From: Bdellovibrionales bacterium
GTDB lineage: Bacteria; Bdellovibrionota; Bacteriovoracia; Bacteriovoracales; Bacteriovoracaceae
NCBI GenBank assembly: GCA_018646675.1
Contig: JABGUH010000040.1
Span: 83,477-147,476 of the forward strand
Direction of reading: 5' to 3'
DNA: 64,000 nt
Shown here: piece by piece, positions 26,747 to 35,182 of the stretch
Layout of the letters: each line of letters opens with the position of its first letter
Position numbering within the stretch: position 1 is the stretch's first letter
Made by a program: the position numbers and the translations under genes
The notes under the pieces: generated by a model
Database searches by the model: none
What the model was told of the DNA's origin: nothing
Seen by the model: the letters and a program-made list of their open reading frames with translations, nothing else

Positions 26747-28420
26747 CTACGAAGCCTTCTTTTTTAAGGCAGGAGCTTGAATTGCAGCTGGAACTAATGG
26801 TGTAAAACCAGGGATTTCATTATGATCTACCTCATCAATCTGATAAGGTGCTAGGTACTTATTGGCATAGATCATATATATCTTTTCTTCAATAAATAGA
26901 TGGAAGAGATCAGCATCAATGTGCCCCTCCTCCTTCATATACCCTAAAATACGAATCGACTCACTTAAGGTTTTCCCTTTTTTATATGGACGATCCATCG
27001 CAGTTAACGCCTCAAAGATATCTGCAATGCCAATAATTTTTGCTTGTACAGAGATTTTATCTCCTGTCAGGCCTCTAGGATATCCTTTACCATCCATCCG
27101 CTCATGGTGGGACCCAGCAATATCTGGAATATTTTTGAGATGCTTGGGATAGTCTAGTTCATTCAGCATCTTCAAAGTAATAACAATATGATCATTAATG
27201 ATTTTACGTTCATCATCATTCAAAGTGCCACGAGATACACTAAGATTTCTTACCTCATCCGCAGTCAGAATATCTTCATATAGACCAAGAGCATTTTTTA
27301 TCTGATATTGAGCTATATTTTCTACTCGCTGCTGATCATCCTTGGCCATAAATTCAGCGCCAATATTACACTTGCGGATAAATTCTATGTCACTATCTAG
27401 CTGTTCAAGCTCCGCTTTTAACCGGTGCTCATGCAATCTAATCTCATCCTCTCGACCATCTTGGATCAACTGAACTTTTAATTTCAAAAAATCAATTTCC
27501 TTATCTTTTTTTAGCTCGATAAAGCGGCCACTAACCAACTCTACCCGATCAAAAATAGTTTCCAACTTAGTTGCCTTATCAATCACATGAACTGGTGTAC
27601 TAACCTTGCCACAATCATGAAGTAGTGCGGCTAGCTCCATCTCTTGCCACTGCTCAGCATTAAGATCAAAATCCTTAAACACCCCCTTTTGCGCATGCAT
27701 CGCCACTTCGGTGATCATCATGGCAATCTCTGGAACTCGATCACAATGTTTTCCAGTATAAGGAGACTTATTATCAATTGCCGTTGCAATCGAACGAGCC
27801 AGGGATTTAAACAAGTTGTCCATCTGGCCAATCAGTTTGGTATTGGAGAGGGCCATCGCAGCACTAGAAGCTAAAAATGATGCATATTCAATATCAATGT
27901 CGTTAAACAGACGAATTTCCCCGTCCTCATTTAACGGATTAATCATCTGAATAATCCCTAAAACATCTTCCTCATGATTTTTGAGAGGAATAGTCAACAT
28001 ACCTTTCGTGCGATAACTCATTTTGACATCAAAATTATGGACACCGGACATATCAAAGGAGCTATCCTCATAAGCATCATCTAAGCAGATAATCCGCTTG
28101 TTTATAAATGAGCTAGTTGCGATATTTGCATAATTATTCTCTCCATCCTCATTGGTATAAGGGATGGGAGGAATGTTAACCTTGTTATTAGAGCTACCAC
28201 CCCTATAGATGTTCAACTTGGAATTAACTATAATCTCAAAATGTAGATCCTTCTCCCCGGGACGATAGAGAGTCCCTCCATCAGAGTTAGTAATATCCTT
28301 GATTGCTAAAAGGACCAACTCTGGAAGCCGCTTCAGGCTTTTTTCGGCAGAGATCTTCTGCGCATGCTCACGCAGCTTTCTCGTCCGCTCTAATGTGGTT
28401 TTATAAAGATGCTCTTCCAT
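26747..28420 (-). CDS. GAF-HD-GYP cyclic-di-GMP phosphodiesterase
   Basis: 557 residues. An N-terminal GAF domain (about 30-195) is followed by an HD-GYP domain. The metal motifs are TGKHCDRV, LLHDCGK (about 267-273) and HHERMDGKGYPRGL (about 436-449), with IIGIADIFEALTAMDRPYKK. The HD and HHE motifs are about 170 residues apart because of a charged, coiled-coil-like insert (KATKLETIFDRVEL to DERKIINDH). I recall this insert in a subfamily of GAF-HD-GYP proteins, so it is not a disruption. The protein is cytoplasmic and predicted to degrade cyclic di-GMP (to pGpG or GMP) under control of the GAF ligand. It is separately transcribed from the phosphoesterase or weakly linked to it. Confidence 0.92.
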   Translation of the reverse strand: MEEHLYKTTLERTRKLREHAQKISAEKSLKRLPELVLLAIKDITNSDGGTLYRPGEKDLHFEIIVNSKLNIYRGGSSNNKVNIPPIPYTNEDGENNYANIATSSFINKRIICLDDAYEDSSFDMSGVHNFDVKMSYRTKGMLTIPLKNHEEDVLGIIQMINPLNEDGEIRLFNDIDIEYASFLASSAAMALSNTKLIGQMDNLFKSLARSIATAIDNKSPYTGKHCDRVPEIAMMITEVAMHAQKGVFKDFDLNAEQWQEMELAALLHDCGKVSTPVHVIDKATKLETIFDRVELVSGRFIELKKDKEIDFLKLKVQLIQDGREDEIRLHEHRLKAELEQLDSDIEFIRKCNIGAEFMAKDDQQRVENIAQYQIKNALGLYEDILTADEVRNLSVSRGTLNDDERKIINDHIVITLKMLNELDYPKHLKNIPDIAGSHHERMDGKGYPRGLTGDKISVQAKIIGIADIFEALTAMDRPYKKGKTLSESIRILGYMKEEGHIDADLFHLFIEEKIYMIYANKYLAPYQIDEVDHNEIPGFTPLVPAAIQAPALKKKAS

Positions 28421-28523
28421 CTACACTGCGTATCGGCCACAATACTATTTTTCTGAAGTAAAATGGCCTAGATAGTTAGTGCGGCAAAAGCAGACATCGT
28501 AGCAATATTAGCACCTTAAAAGG

Positions 28524-28556
28524 GGTTGACAGGATAGGTCAACCAAGTAAGGTTGA
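28524..28556 (+). promoter_or_regulatory. inverted repeat GGTTGAC-N7-GTCAACC plus third half-site
   Basis: Arms GGTTGAC (28524-28530) and GTCAACC (28538-28544) are a perfect inverted repeat, and a third GGTTGA follows at 28551-28556. They lie 50-80 bases before the peptide-binding protein gene. The TTGACA in the first arm could also serve as a -35 box. This is a likely operator for a dimeric regulator of the transporter; the regulator is unknown. Confidence 0.45.
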
Positions 28557-28605
28557 TTGAGATAGTATAAGGTTATAAATTCAACAATTTTTGGGGATCT
28601 AAATA

Positions 28606-30207
28606 ATGAAAAAACTAGGGCAGCACTTAATTATCGCTACGATCTTTTCATTAAGCACTACTCTACCCACTACTTTATGGGCCAAAATATTTATCTACTG
28701 CTCTGAAGGAAGTCCCTCAAGCTTTAACCCTCAAATTACCACAGATGGTACTTCCAACAATGCCTCCACCCATACCGTCTATAACCGTCTCGTAAAGTTC
28801 AAATATGGTACAACTGAAATAGTTCCATCTCTCGCTTCAAGCTGGAAGATCTCACCTGATGGCAAAAGCTATACTTTCAAACTTCGCCGTGGAGTTAAGT
28901 TTCATACCACTAAGTACTTTAAACCAACCAGAGAGTTTAACGGCCAGGATGTTCTCTTCTCAATCAATCGCCAAAGAGTAAAAAAACATCCCTACCATCA
29001 TATTGGGGGAGGAAACTATGAGTACTTCAATGGTATGGAGATGGGAAAGTTAATTAAAAATGTTATAAGTGTAGATGACTATACGGTTAAAATCACACTC
29101 CACAACCCAGAGTCACCATTTCTGGCAAACCTAGCGATGGGATTTATGAGTATCCTCTCAGCTGAGTATGCGACCAATCTACAAAAGAAGGGAGAGATGG
29201 AACAAATTGACACTCATCCGATTGGAACCGGCCCCTTTGTCTTTCGCCGCTACGTCAAAGACACCCTTATACGCTACCGCTCAAATAAGAGCTACTTTGA
29301 AGGGCAACCCAAACTAGACAAGCTTATTTTTTCCATTACACCAGATGCTAGCGTTCGTTATCAAAAACTAAAAACCAAAGAGTGCCACCTGATTACGGAG
29401 CCTGCGCCAGCAGATCTAAAGGGGATGATGGCCCAAAGCAGTTACATTAAACTAATGAGTGCCCCAGGACTAAATGTTGGATATTTGGCAATGAATGTCC
29501 AAAAGAAACCATTAAATAGACGTATGGTACGCCAAGCAATTGGCCACGCCTTAAATCGTGAATCCTACATCAAGGCGATCTACCTTGGAAATGCCATGGT
29601 AGCAAAAAATCCTCTCCCTCCAACTATTTGGTCATATAATGATAAAATAAGGCCCCGCAGTTATAATCTACAAAAGGCAAAAGAGTTATTAAAAAAAGCT
29701 GGATATCCCAATGGTTTCAACATCTCTCTTTGGACTCTACCGGTTTCACGTCCCTATAACCCCAATGGCAAAAAAATGGGGGAGATGATCCAAGCGGATC
29801 TGGCAAAAATTGGAATAAAAGTAAAGTTAGTCAGCTATGATTGGCCGACCTATCTGGCCAAGTCACGCAAAGGTGAACACCAAATGATTCAGCTTGGCTG
29901 GACTGGCGACAATGGTGATCCAGATAATTTTCTCTATCTTTTAGGATGTGCTGGGGTATTGGCCGGTTCCAATGTCGCCAAATGGTGTGACAAGAAGTTT
30001 GATCGACTTCTCACTAAGGCAAAACGACTTAGTGACCGCAAAAAACGTATCCCACTCTATCATCAAGCACAAGAGATTTTTCGTCGAGAGTCCCCATGGA
30101 TTCCCATTGCTCACTCTAAAATATTTCGGGCGATGCTAACCAATGTCGATGGATACAAGATAGATCCACTAGGGGGAGATATCTTCACCTACGTAGACCT
30201 AAAGTGA
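28606..30207 (+). CDS. peptide/dipeptide ABC transporter substrate-binding protein (SBP family 5)
   Basis: 533 residues with a signal peptide (cleavage near TTLWA). It is a family-5 solute-binding protein: YCSEGSPSSFNPQITTDGTS, VYNRLVKF, ASSWKISPDGKSYTFKLRRGVKFH, TPDASVRYQKL, RRMVRQAIGHALNRESYI and AKELLKKAGYPNGFNISLW. It most resembles DppA-type proteins, which deliver dipeptides or haem. It is followed by the two permease genes with a GTGA overlap. No lipobox is present, so it is probably a free periplasmic protein. Confidence 0.93.
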   Translation: MKKLGQHLIIATIFSLSTTLPTTLWAKIFIYCSEGSPSSFNPQITTDGTSNNASTHTVYNRLVKFKYGTTEIVPSLASSWKISPDGKSYTFKLRRGVKFHTTKYFKPTREFNGQDVLFSINRQRVKKHPYHHIGGGNYEYFNGMEMGKLIKNVISVDDYTVKITLHNPESPFLANLAMGFMSILSAEYATNLQKKGEMEQIDTHPIGTGPFVFRRYVKDTLIRYRSNKSYFEGQPKLDKLIFSITPDASVRYQKLKTKECHLITEPAPADLKGMMAQSSYIKLMSAPGLNVGYLAMNVQKKPLNRRMVRQAIGHALNRESYIKAIYLGNAMVAKNPLPPTIWSYNDKIRPRSYNLQKAKELLKKAGYPNGFNISLWTLPVSRPYNPNGKKMGEMIQADLAKIGIKVKLVSYDWPTYLAKSRKGEHQMIQLGWTGDNGDPDNFLYLLGCAGVLAGSNVAKWCDKKFDRLLTKAKRLSDRKKRIPLYHQAQEIFRRESPWIPIAHSKIFRAMLTNVDGYKIDPLGGDIFTYVDLK

Positions 30208-31235
30208 TCTATTTTTTTCAAATTTTATTTAAAAAACTAGTTGGAACGCTTCCAACACTGTTAATTATCTCCCTACTATCTTTTATGCTAATCAGAATGG
30301 TACCTGGTGACCCAGTACTATTACTTCTCGGGGAGCGCGGCGCCGATCCTGCGGTATATGCCCAGATGCAACAGCGCTTAGGTCTGGATCTACCTTGGAT
30401 GACCCAATATTGGAACTACCTATCCAACGCAATCTCAGGCGATCTAGGACGATCAATCATCTCTAAGACTCCGGTGCTAACAGAGTTTATGGCCCGTTTT
30501 CCTGCTACGTTAGAGCTCGGTATGACCTCGATGATAATAGCAATAATATTAGGTCTTCCGCTCGGAATTGTTGCTGCGATTAAAAGAGGGACAATACTGG
30601 ATCATCTGTTGATGACCGGCTCTTTGGTCGGCTACTCTATGCCAATTTTTTGGTGGGGCCTAATTTTAATTTTGATCTTCTCGGTCAACTTAGGATTAAC
30701 TCCTGTCGCCGGAAGAATCTCCATCATCTATGATATTCCAACTGTCACAGGGTTTCTTACCATCGACTCACTCTTAAGTGAGGAGGGTTTTGACGCATTC
30801 AAGAGTACCCTGCAACACCTTGTCTTACCAGCAATTGCCATGGGAACCATCCCACTGGCAGTCATCGCCCGCATGACTAGATCTGCCCTGCTGGAAGTCT
30901 TAGGGCAGGAATATATCACTGCTGCCCGGGCCCGCGGGATTCCTCCTTGGAGAGTAATTCTCCTTCATGCTCTTAAAAATGCCATGATCCCTATCATCAC
31001 AGTAATCGGACTAATGGTGGGTTCAATTATCACTGGAGCAATACTAACCGAGACCATCTTCTCCTGGCCCGGAATTGGCAAGTGGATGGTGGCAAGTATC
31101 AATGCTCGCGACTATCCGGTCATCCAAGGAGGAATTCTATTGATTGCCTCAATGATCGTGCTAATCAACAACCTAGTTGATTTAACCTACTCCATCTTAA
31201 ACCCCCGCGCCTCGATTGGCCCCAACCGCAAGTAG
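30204..31235 (+). CDS. DppB-like ABC transporter permease
   Basis: 343 residues starting at a GTG that overlaps the upstream stop (GTGA). Six membrane helices are visible, together with the family's first-helix and loop motif MIRMVPGDPVLLLLGERG. The EAA cytoplasmic loop (ARARGIPPWRVILLHALKNAMIPIITVIG) contacts the ATPase. It pairs with the next permease to form the peptide channel in the inner membrane. Confidence 0.93.
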   Translation: MIYFFQILFKKLVGTLPTLLIISLLSFMLIRMVPGDPVLLLLGERGADPAVYAQMQQRLGLDLPWMTQYWNYLSNAISGDLGRSIISKTPVLTEFMARFPATLELGMTSMIIAIILGLPLGIVAAIKRGTILDHLLMTGSLVGYSMPIFWWGLILILIFSVNLGLTPVAGRISIIYDIPTVTGFLTIDSLLSEEGFDAFKSTLQHLVLPAIAMGTIPLAVIARMTRSALLEVLGQEYITAARARGIPPWRVILLHALKNAMIPIITVIGLMVGSIITGAILTETIFSWPGIGKWMVASINARDYPVIQGGILLIASMIVLINNLVDLTYSILNPRASIGPNRK

Positions 31236-31243
31236 ATGGCAGC

Positions 31244-32125
31244 ATGATACCTCGACCTTCATCCACCTCTCAAACTTGGCGATCACTTCAACACTTCTAT
31301 AAAAACCGTGGTGCACTAATATCTATGCTATTTATTCTGCTTGTTGCACTGATCGCTATTCTCGCTCCCCTACTGGCCCCCCATAATCCGACTCAGCTAT
31401 TTACCGATACATTAAGATTACCACCGGCATGGAATCCACTGGGAAATGCCAATTTTTTACTCGGTAGTGATGACCTAGGACGTGATACTCTCTCCCGCCT
31501 AATTCATGGTGCTCGCATTTCATTAGGAATTGGCTTTACCGTGGTTACCATCTCCGGATTGGTGGGGTCAATTATGGGATTGTTAGCTGGATATTTTGGT
31601 GGAACTATCGATAGAGTTATCTCCGGTGCTATCGATATGTTGATGGCCCTCCCCAGTGTACTGCTGGCAATCGTTATCATCTCGGTATTAGGGCCAGGTG
31701 TCACCAATGCAGTCATTGCAGTTTCATTTGTTGCCCTTCCCGGATTCACCCGCATCATGCGAAGTGCAGTTATTGAGGAAATGGGCAAAGAGTACGTAGT
31801 TGCGGCCCAAGCCATAGGTGCAAGCCACTTGCGTATAATGTTCAAAGAGATTCTTCCCAACTCTCTTTCACCAATGATTGTTCAAGCTTCTCTCGGTTTT
31901 AGTGATGCTATTTTAAATAGTGCTGCACTTGGATTTCTCGGTTTAGGAGTACAAGCTCCTGCACCAGAGTGGGGAGTTATGTTAAGTGATGCCAGACCAT
32001 TTATCGAAAGCTCACCGTGGATGGTTACCCTGCCAGGCTTGTCAATTTTATTAGTCGTCTTAGCATTTAATTTGATGGGAAACGGACTGCGTGACTCACT
32101 TGATCCAAAGTTAAGACAGCGTTAG
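31244..32125 (+). CDS. DppC-like ABC transporter permease
   Basis: 293 residues with an N-terminal helix, the periplasmic insert PPAWNPLGNANFLLGSDDLGRDTLSRLIHGARISLGIG typical of DppC/OppC, and an EAA loop (AAQAIGASHLRIMFKEILPNSLSPMIVQ). It starts 8 bases after the first permease. The genes for the two ATP-binding subunits (DppD/DppF type) are not here. The operon ends and HU lies convergently, so the ATPases must be encoded elsewhere. Confidence 0.93.
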   Translation: MIPRPSSTSQTWRSLQHFYKNRGALISMLFILLVALIAILAPLLAPHNPTQLFTDTLRLPPAWNPLGNANFLLGSDDLGRDTLSRLIHGARISLGIGFTVVTISGLVGSIMGLLAGYFGGTIDRVISGAIDMLMALPSVLLAIVIISVLGPGVTNAVIAVSFVALPGFTRIMRSAVIEEMGKEYVVAAQAIGASHLRIMFKEILPNSLSPMIVQASLGFSDAILNSAALGFLGLGVQAPAPEWGVMLSDARPFIESSPWMVTLPGLSILLVVLAFNLMGNGLRDSLDPKLRQR

Positions 32126-32141
32126 CAAAAATCCTACAGAT

Positions 32142-32167
32142 AAAAAAAGCCGCCCCAAAGGGCGGCT
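32142..32167 (-). terminator. rho-independent terminator of the HU gene
   Basis: An 8-bp stem, AGCCGCCC (32148-32155) with GGGCGGCT (32160-32167) and a four-base loop, is followed on the minus strand by seven T (complement of 32142-32148). It sits 35 bases after the HU stop. It also lies 23 bases after the permease gene on the plus strand but lacks a T-run in that direction. Confidence 0.88.
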
Positions 32168-32201
32168 CGAATAGATTACTTAAAGTAAAAATAATCCACA
32201 A

Positions 32202-32480
32202 CTAGAACATCTCTTTCCATGCTTTTCCTGGCTTAAACTTAGGAAGATTCTTGGCCTTAATCTTAATCTTCTCACCTGTTGAAGGATTAACGCCCATTCT
32301 GGCTGCTCTTTTAACTTTAGAGAAAGTTCCAAAACCGATCAAAGAGACATCCTCTCCCTTCTTAACTGTTTTTCTGATAATATCAACAGTTCCGTTTAAG
32401 AAGCTTTCGGCATCTTTCTTAGTCAAGTGGCTTAGTTCTTTTCTTTTTAAAATTGATTCTAGTAGTTCTTTTTTGTTCAT
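32202..32480 (-). CDS. hup: HU-family DNA-binding protein
   Basis: 92 residues, the standard length. It is a histone-like HU/IHF fold with LIGFGTFSKVKRAARMGVNPSTGEKIKIKAKNLPKFKPGKAWKE, including the beta-arm Asn-Pro that intercalates into bent DNA. The ribosome site AAGGAGGAACT before the ATG is near-perfect, suggesting high expression. It is monocistronic, with its own terminator. It acts in nucleoid packaging. Confidence 0.96.
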   Translation of the reverse strand: MNKKELLESILKRKELSHLTKKDAESFLNGTVDIIRKTVKKGEDVSLIGFGTFSKVKRAARMGVNPSTGEKIKIKAKNLPKFKPGKAWKEMF

Positions 32481-32568
32481 AGTTCCTCCTTAAGTTATTA
32501 CCATAGAGACATGCTAGACCCATTAATTAGATGTTGGCAAGCTCGAAATTGCCCATTTGGTGCGCTTT

Positions 32569-33735
32569 TCAAACTAAATAACGCTCTAAAACGCCTGATA
32601 GTACAGTTTTGGCCGCATGAAGCTGATCATACGTTATAGTCGGAGGAAGCGAAACTCTGACTCCTCCAGGATAGTCGGCACTGCTATACCCCATTGCCTC
32701 TAAAATATAGTAATCAATCACAACTCCAGAGGAACAAGCAGTACCGGCACTCACCTCTAATCCCGCTATATCCAGAGCGACAACCAATTCCTGTGCCTTT
32801 ACTCCCTTTACAACAAAATAAGTTGTATTAGCAGCACGATAGCATGCTCTATTGGCAATAACCTCTCCTCTATTGTCGAGTGTTTTCTGTAGTAATTGCT
32901 CCAGTTCACTTCGATATAGAAGTATTTGATCCGTTGTTGCTCCTGTAACTAAGTCCTCTAAAGCAAGCTGGAGGGTATAGATACCCAAAACATTTTCAGT
33001 TCCAGATCTAATTCCCTGCTGCTGTCCTCCTCCTACCACTAAAGCAGGAATGGTAATCAAAGAATTTATAAAAGAAAATCCAACTCCAGGCAGTGCTCCG
33101 AATTTATGACCTGAAAAGTGGTAAGCATCCAAAGAGTCATCTAGCTGTTCCCACTGATCAACTCTTCCTGGTGCCTGAGTATAATCAACATTTATATAAC
33201 AACCACTCTCCTTTTTTACTCTATTTGCCCAAGAAAGCGGCCAAACCACCCCGGTAACGCCATTGACAGCTTGATAATTTAAAAAGACCTCACTAACCTT
33301 ACGGCGCGTAGAAGTGATATTGCCAACCAGCTGATCCAGATCAAATGCTCCATTACGATCTACAGGAAATTGACAAGTAATATGGCCTTGTTCTTTGAGT
33401 AGCCTAGCAATTGCAAACGATACTGGATGATCGACCGATGAGTAAAAATAGGCAATCTGGTCACCCTGATTGGCCGCCTTAGCTGCCACTCCACGCATAA
33501 AGGTATTAACCCCTTCAGTAGCACCACTGTGAAAAAAAAGGTGATAGGATGAGCGCTTCAGATTGAACAACTTGTAAAGATAGTCAGTGACCAGATCAAC
33601 CTGCTCTCTGGCCTTCCGGCCCGACTTATGAATACTACCGGGATTACTAAAATCAAAATCCCCCTTAAGTAGAAAGCGCTTAACACTATCACTTAAGGGG
33701 GACTTGGAATTGCTGTCTAAATAGTAACTGCTCAC
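32569..33735 (-). CDS. NifS/IscS-type cysteine desulfurase
   Basis: 388 residues, a PLP-dependent class V aminotransferase fold. Landmarks are FFHSGATEGVNTFM, SSVDHPV, YINVDYTQAPGRVDQW, SGHKFGALPGVGF (PLP lysine) and SAGTACSSG (catalytic cysteine on the mobile loop). It also has GIRSGTENVLG. It releases sulfur from cysteine for Fe-S clusters or tRNA thiolation. It lies 71 bases downstream of the IscR-like regulator, as in isc/suf operons, but no IscU/SufU scaffold follows. DSNSKSPLS at the N-terminus replaces the usual DNAATTP. Confidence 0.92.
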   Translation of the reverse strand: MSSYYLDSNSKSPLSDSVKRFLLKGDFDFSNPGSIHKSGRKAREQVDLVTDYLYKLFNLKRSSYHLFFHSGATEGVNTFMRGVAAKAANQGDQIAYFYSSVDHPVSFAIARLLKEQGHITCQFPVDRNGAFDLDQLVGNITSTRRKVSEVFLNYQAVNGVTGVVWPLSWANRVKKESGCYINVDYTQAPGRVDQWEQLDDSLDAYHFSGHKFGALPGVGFSFINSLITIPALVVGGGQQQGIRSGTENVLGIYTLQLALEDLVTGATTDQILLYRSELEQLLQKTLDNRGEVIANRACYRAANTTYFVVKGVKAQELVVALDIAGLEVSAGTACSSGVVIDYYILEAMGYSSADYPGGVRVSLPPTITYDQLHAAKTVLSGVLERYLV

Positions 33736-33778
33736 ACTAAATACTTAACATCCTAGCAGCAGTTACCGCAAACTTAAA

Positions 33779-33794
33779 GTCCATCTAAATGGAC
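33779..33794 (-). other. small hairpin between the IscR-like and desulfurase genes
   Basis: GTCCAT (33779-33784) pairs with ATGGAC (33789-33794) around four bases, midway in the 71-base gap. It is too short and lacks a T-run for a terminator. It could be a processing or attenuation element that sets the ratio of regulator to enzyme. Confidence 0.3.
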
Positions 33795-33806
33795 AATTCA
33801 AGGCAG

Positions 33807-34352
33807 TTATTGATTGATTTCGCCCAAAGGTGCTCTAATAATAGAGGCAAAAGGGCTAGTCGTTTCATCAATAGTAGGAGTAATCTCTGCCGTAGGTGCA
33901 GTGGCCAAACTATCAGCCTGCTCAACCTGACTCTGAACATCCTTCGCCTTACGAATCATGTCACCTAGAGATGTTGTCTCTAGATACTCACGCATGATCA
34001 AACCAAGGTTTTGAAAATAGTCACGAGAAAGGAAATACTCTTTGGTACTTGAAGTTTCTGCTTCAGTTCCAACAATATCCTTTGCAGGGTTAATGTTCTC
34101 GCCAACACAGTCAAGTACATCTTTAACCGTGATGTTATCCATGGAACGTGCAAGCACGTATCCACCACCGGGTCCTCGAACTGACTTAACTACCTGGCCA
34201 TTTCTTAGTTTGCGAAAAAGCTGCTCCAAGTAGTGGAGACTAATGCTCTGTCTTGTGGAAATTTCTTGCAATCTGACTGGATTACCATTGCTGTAAGCGG
34301 TTAAATCAAGCATTGCCCGAACTGCGTAACGTCCTTTAGATGTCAATCTCAT
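33807..34352 (-). CDS. Rrf2-family (IscR-like) regulator lacking the Fe-S cysteine cluster
   Basis: 181 residues. The N-terminal winged helix-turn-helix is a clear Rrf2 domain (MRLTSKGRYAVRAMLDLT, ISLHYLEQLFRKLRNGQVVKSVRGPGGGYVLAR). Where IscR has three cysteines that hold a [2Fe-2S] cluster (about residues 92-104), this protein has only Cys82 and then a polar stretch without cysteine. The C-terminus (about 140-181) is a Thr/Ala/Glu-rich extension. It is the likely regulator of the desulfurase gene it precedes, but it must sense something other than a Cys3-bound cluster. Ribosome site GGAGGAAGAGC. Confidence 0.9.
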   Translation of the reverse strand: MRLTSKGRYAVRAMLDLTAYSNGNPVRLQEISTRQSISLHYLEQLFRKLRNGQVVKSVRGPGGGYVLARSMDNITVKDVLDCVGENINPAKDIVGTEAETSSTKEYFLSRDYFQNLGLIMREYLETTSLGDMIRKAKDVQSQVEQADSLATAPTAEITPTIDETTSPFASIIRAPLGEINQ

Positions 34353-34726
34353 TGCTCTTCCTCCATAAATCCTAACAAGCGTATAGGGCGGTTAAAGTTA
34401 CATCTTCTCTTGTGTGCCGTCTGCTTTGTTGACTGAAAGAAAACGTCCCTGTCTTCTTTACGAGTTTAATACCGAATCTATTTGATTGGTATTTCCTTGA
34501 TCATAATTATCACCCCTTTACTTTCCGCAAGTCAATCATAAATATCCTATTAAAAACCTTTTAATAAAATGACACAAAAAAGAGGGGTTGGCAGCCTCTT
34601 GGGTTGGTTGAAATGGTTTGGTCGGAAATAATTTCCGACCAAAATAGGCGATCTCTTTTTACAATTTTGCCATTTGGACCTCATTTACGCACTGCAAATG
34701 AGTAGGAGTACTCTATCTCTGAGGTA
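34353..34726. other. intergenic region between tsaE and the IscR-like gene
   Basis: 374 bases without a gene I can support. It holds the promoter and leader of the IscR-like gene, an inverted repeat AATACC...GGTATT (34468-34473 and 34488-34493) with flanking AATC/GATT symmetry, an AAGAGG...CCTCTT stem near 34580-34600, and a long palindrome at 34617-34643. I could not identify convincing -35/-10 boxes. Confidence 0.45.
34617..34643. promoter_or_regulatory. 27-base near-uninterrupted palindrome (13-bp arms, 1-base centre)
   Basis: The left arm TTTGGTCGGAAAT (34617-34629) and right arm ATTTCCGACCAAA (34631-34643) are perfect reverse complements around one A. The site is 84 bases past the tsaE stop and 265 bases before the IscR-like start. 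As RNA it is a very stable hairpin, but no T-run follows on either strand. As DNA it is an ideal dimer-binding site. Either use is possible. Confidence 0.5.
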
Positions 34727-35182
34727 TTATAGCTTCTCTAGGGTCCAATAACGGGACTCATCCTTTAGAATTTCGATCTTCAGATGGTAGTAACTAAATC
34801 CTGCTCCTAGCTCCCTTTGCAATTCATCAAGATAATTTATTCCCCACTCAAAAAATAGATAACTCTTTCCATCAATATATAGTGGTAACTCCAACCGCAT
34901 AATCTCAGTTTGCTCTTCAATGCGATAGAGATCTGCATGCAAAATCTCTCCTAAATCATTAATTAAAGAGTAAGTGGGACTAGAAACTACTCTCTGATCA
35001 TTAGGAAAACAGCTACGCTGGAAATAGCTCACAAAAGTAGTTTTACCGGCCCCCATCTCACCATCCATGATTATCACTGCAGGAAGTGAGAGATGATGTT
35101 GTAGATTTTGTGCAATAGTAGAAAGCTGATCTAAACTATCACTTTGCCAATTTCTGATAATATTAGTCATTCTCTCGGTCAC
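34727..35182 (-). CDS. tsaE: tRNA threonylcarbamoyladenosine biosynthesis ATPase TsaE
   Basis: 151 residues from a GTG at 35182 (GGAGAG about 8 bases upstream); the ATG at 35170 is an alternative. P-loop GEMGAGKTTFV, then SSPTYSLINDL and HADLYRIE, all diagnostic of TsaE, which powers the TsaBD complex in making t6A37 on ANN-decoding tRNAs. It overlaps nnr by 20 bases and is last in the glmM-pdxJ-nnr-tsaE operon. Confidence 0.94.
   Translation of the reverse strand: MTERMTNIIRNWQSDSLDQLSTIAQNLQHHLSLPAVIIMDGEMGAGKTTFVSYFQRSCFPNDQRVVSSPTYSLINDLGEILHADLYRIEEQTEIMRLELPLYIDGKSYLFFEWGINYLDELQRELGAGFSYYHLKIEILKDESRYWTLEKL

Noticed and set aside
26747..28420. Suspected insertion or disruption in the HD-GYP domain from the 170-residue gap between motifs
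   Set aside because: The frame is intact and both motif sets are complete; this charged insert recurs in a known GAF-HD-GYP subfamily as I recall it.
32525..32560. TTGGCA...TTGCC resembling a sigma-54 element before the cysteine desulfurase stop
   Set aside because: GG-to-GC spacing is 13 bases, and it lies at the 3' end of the desulfurase gene.
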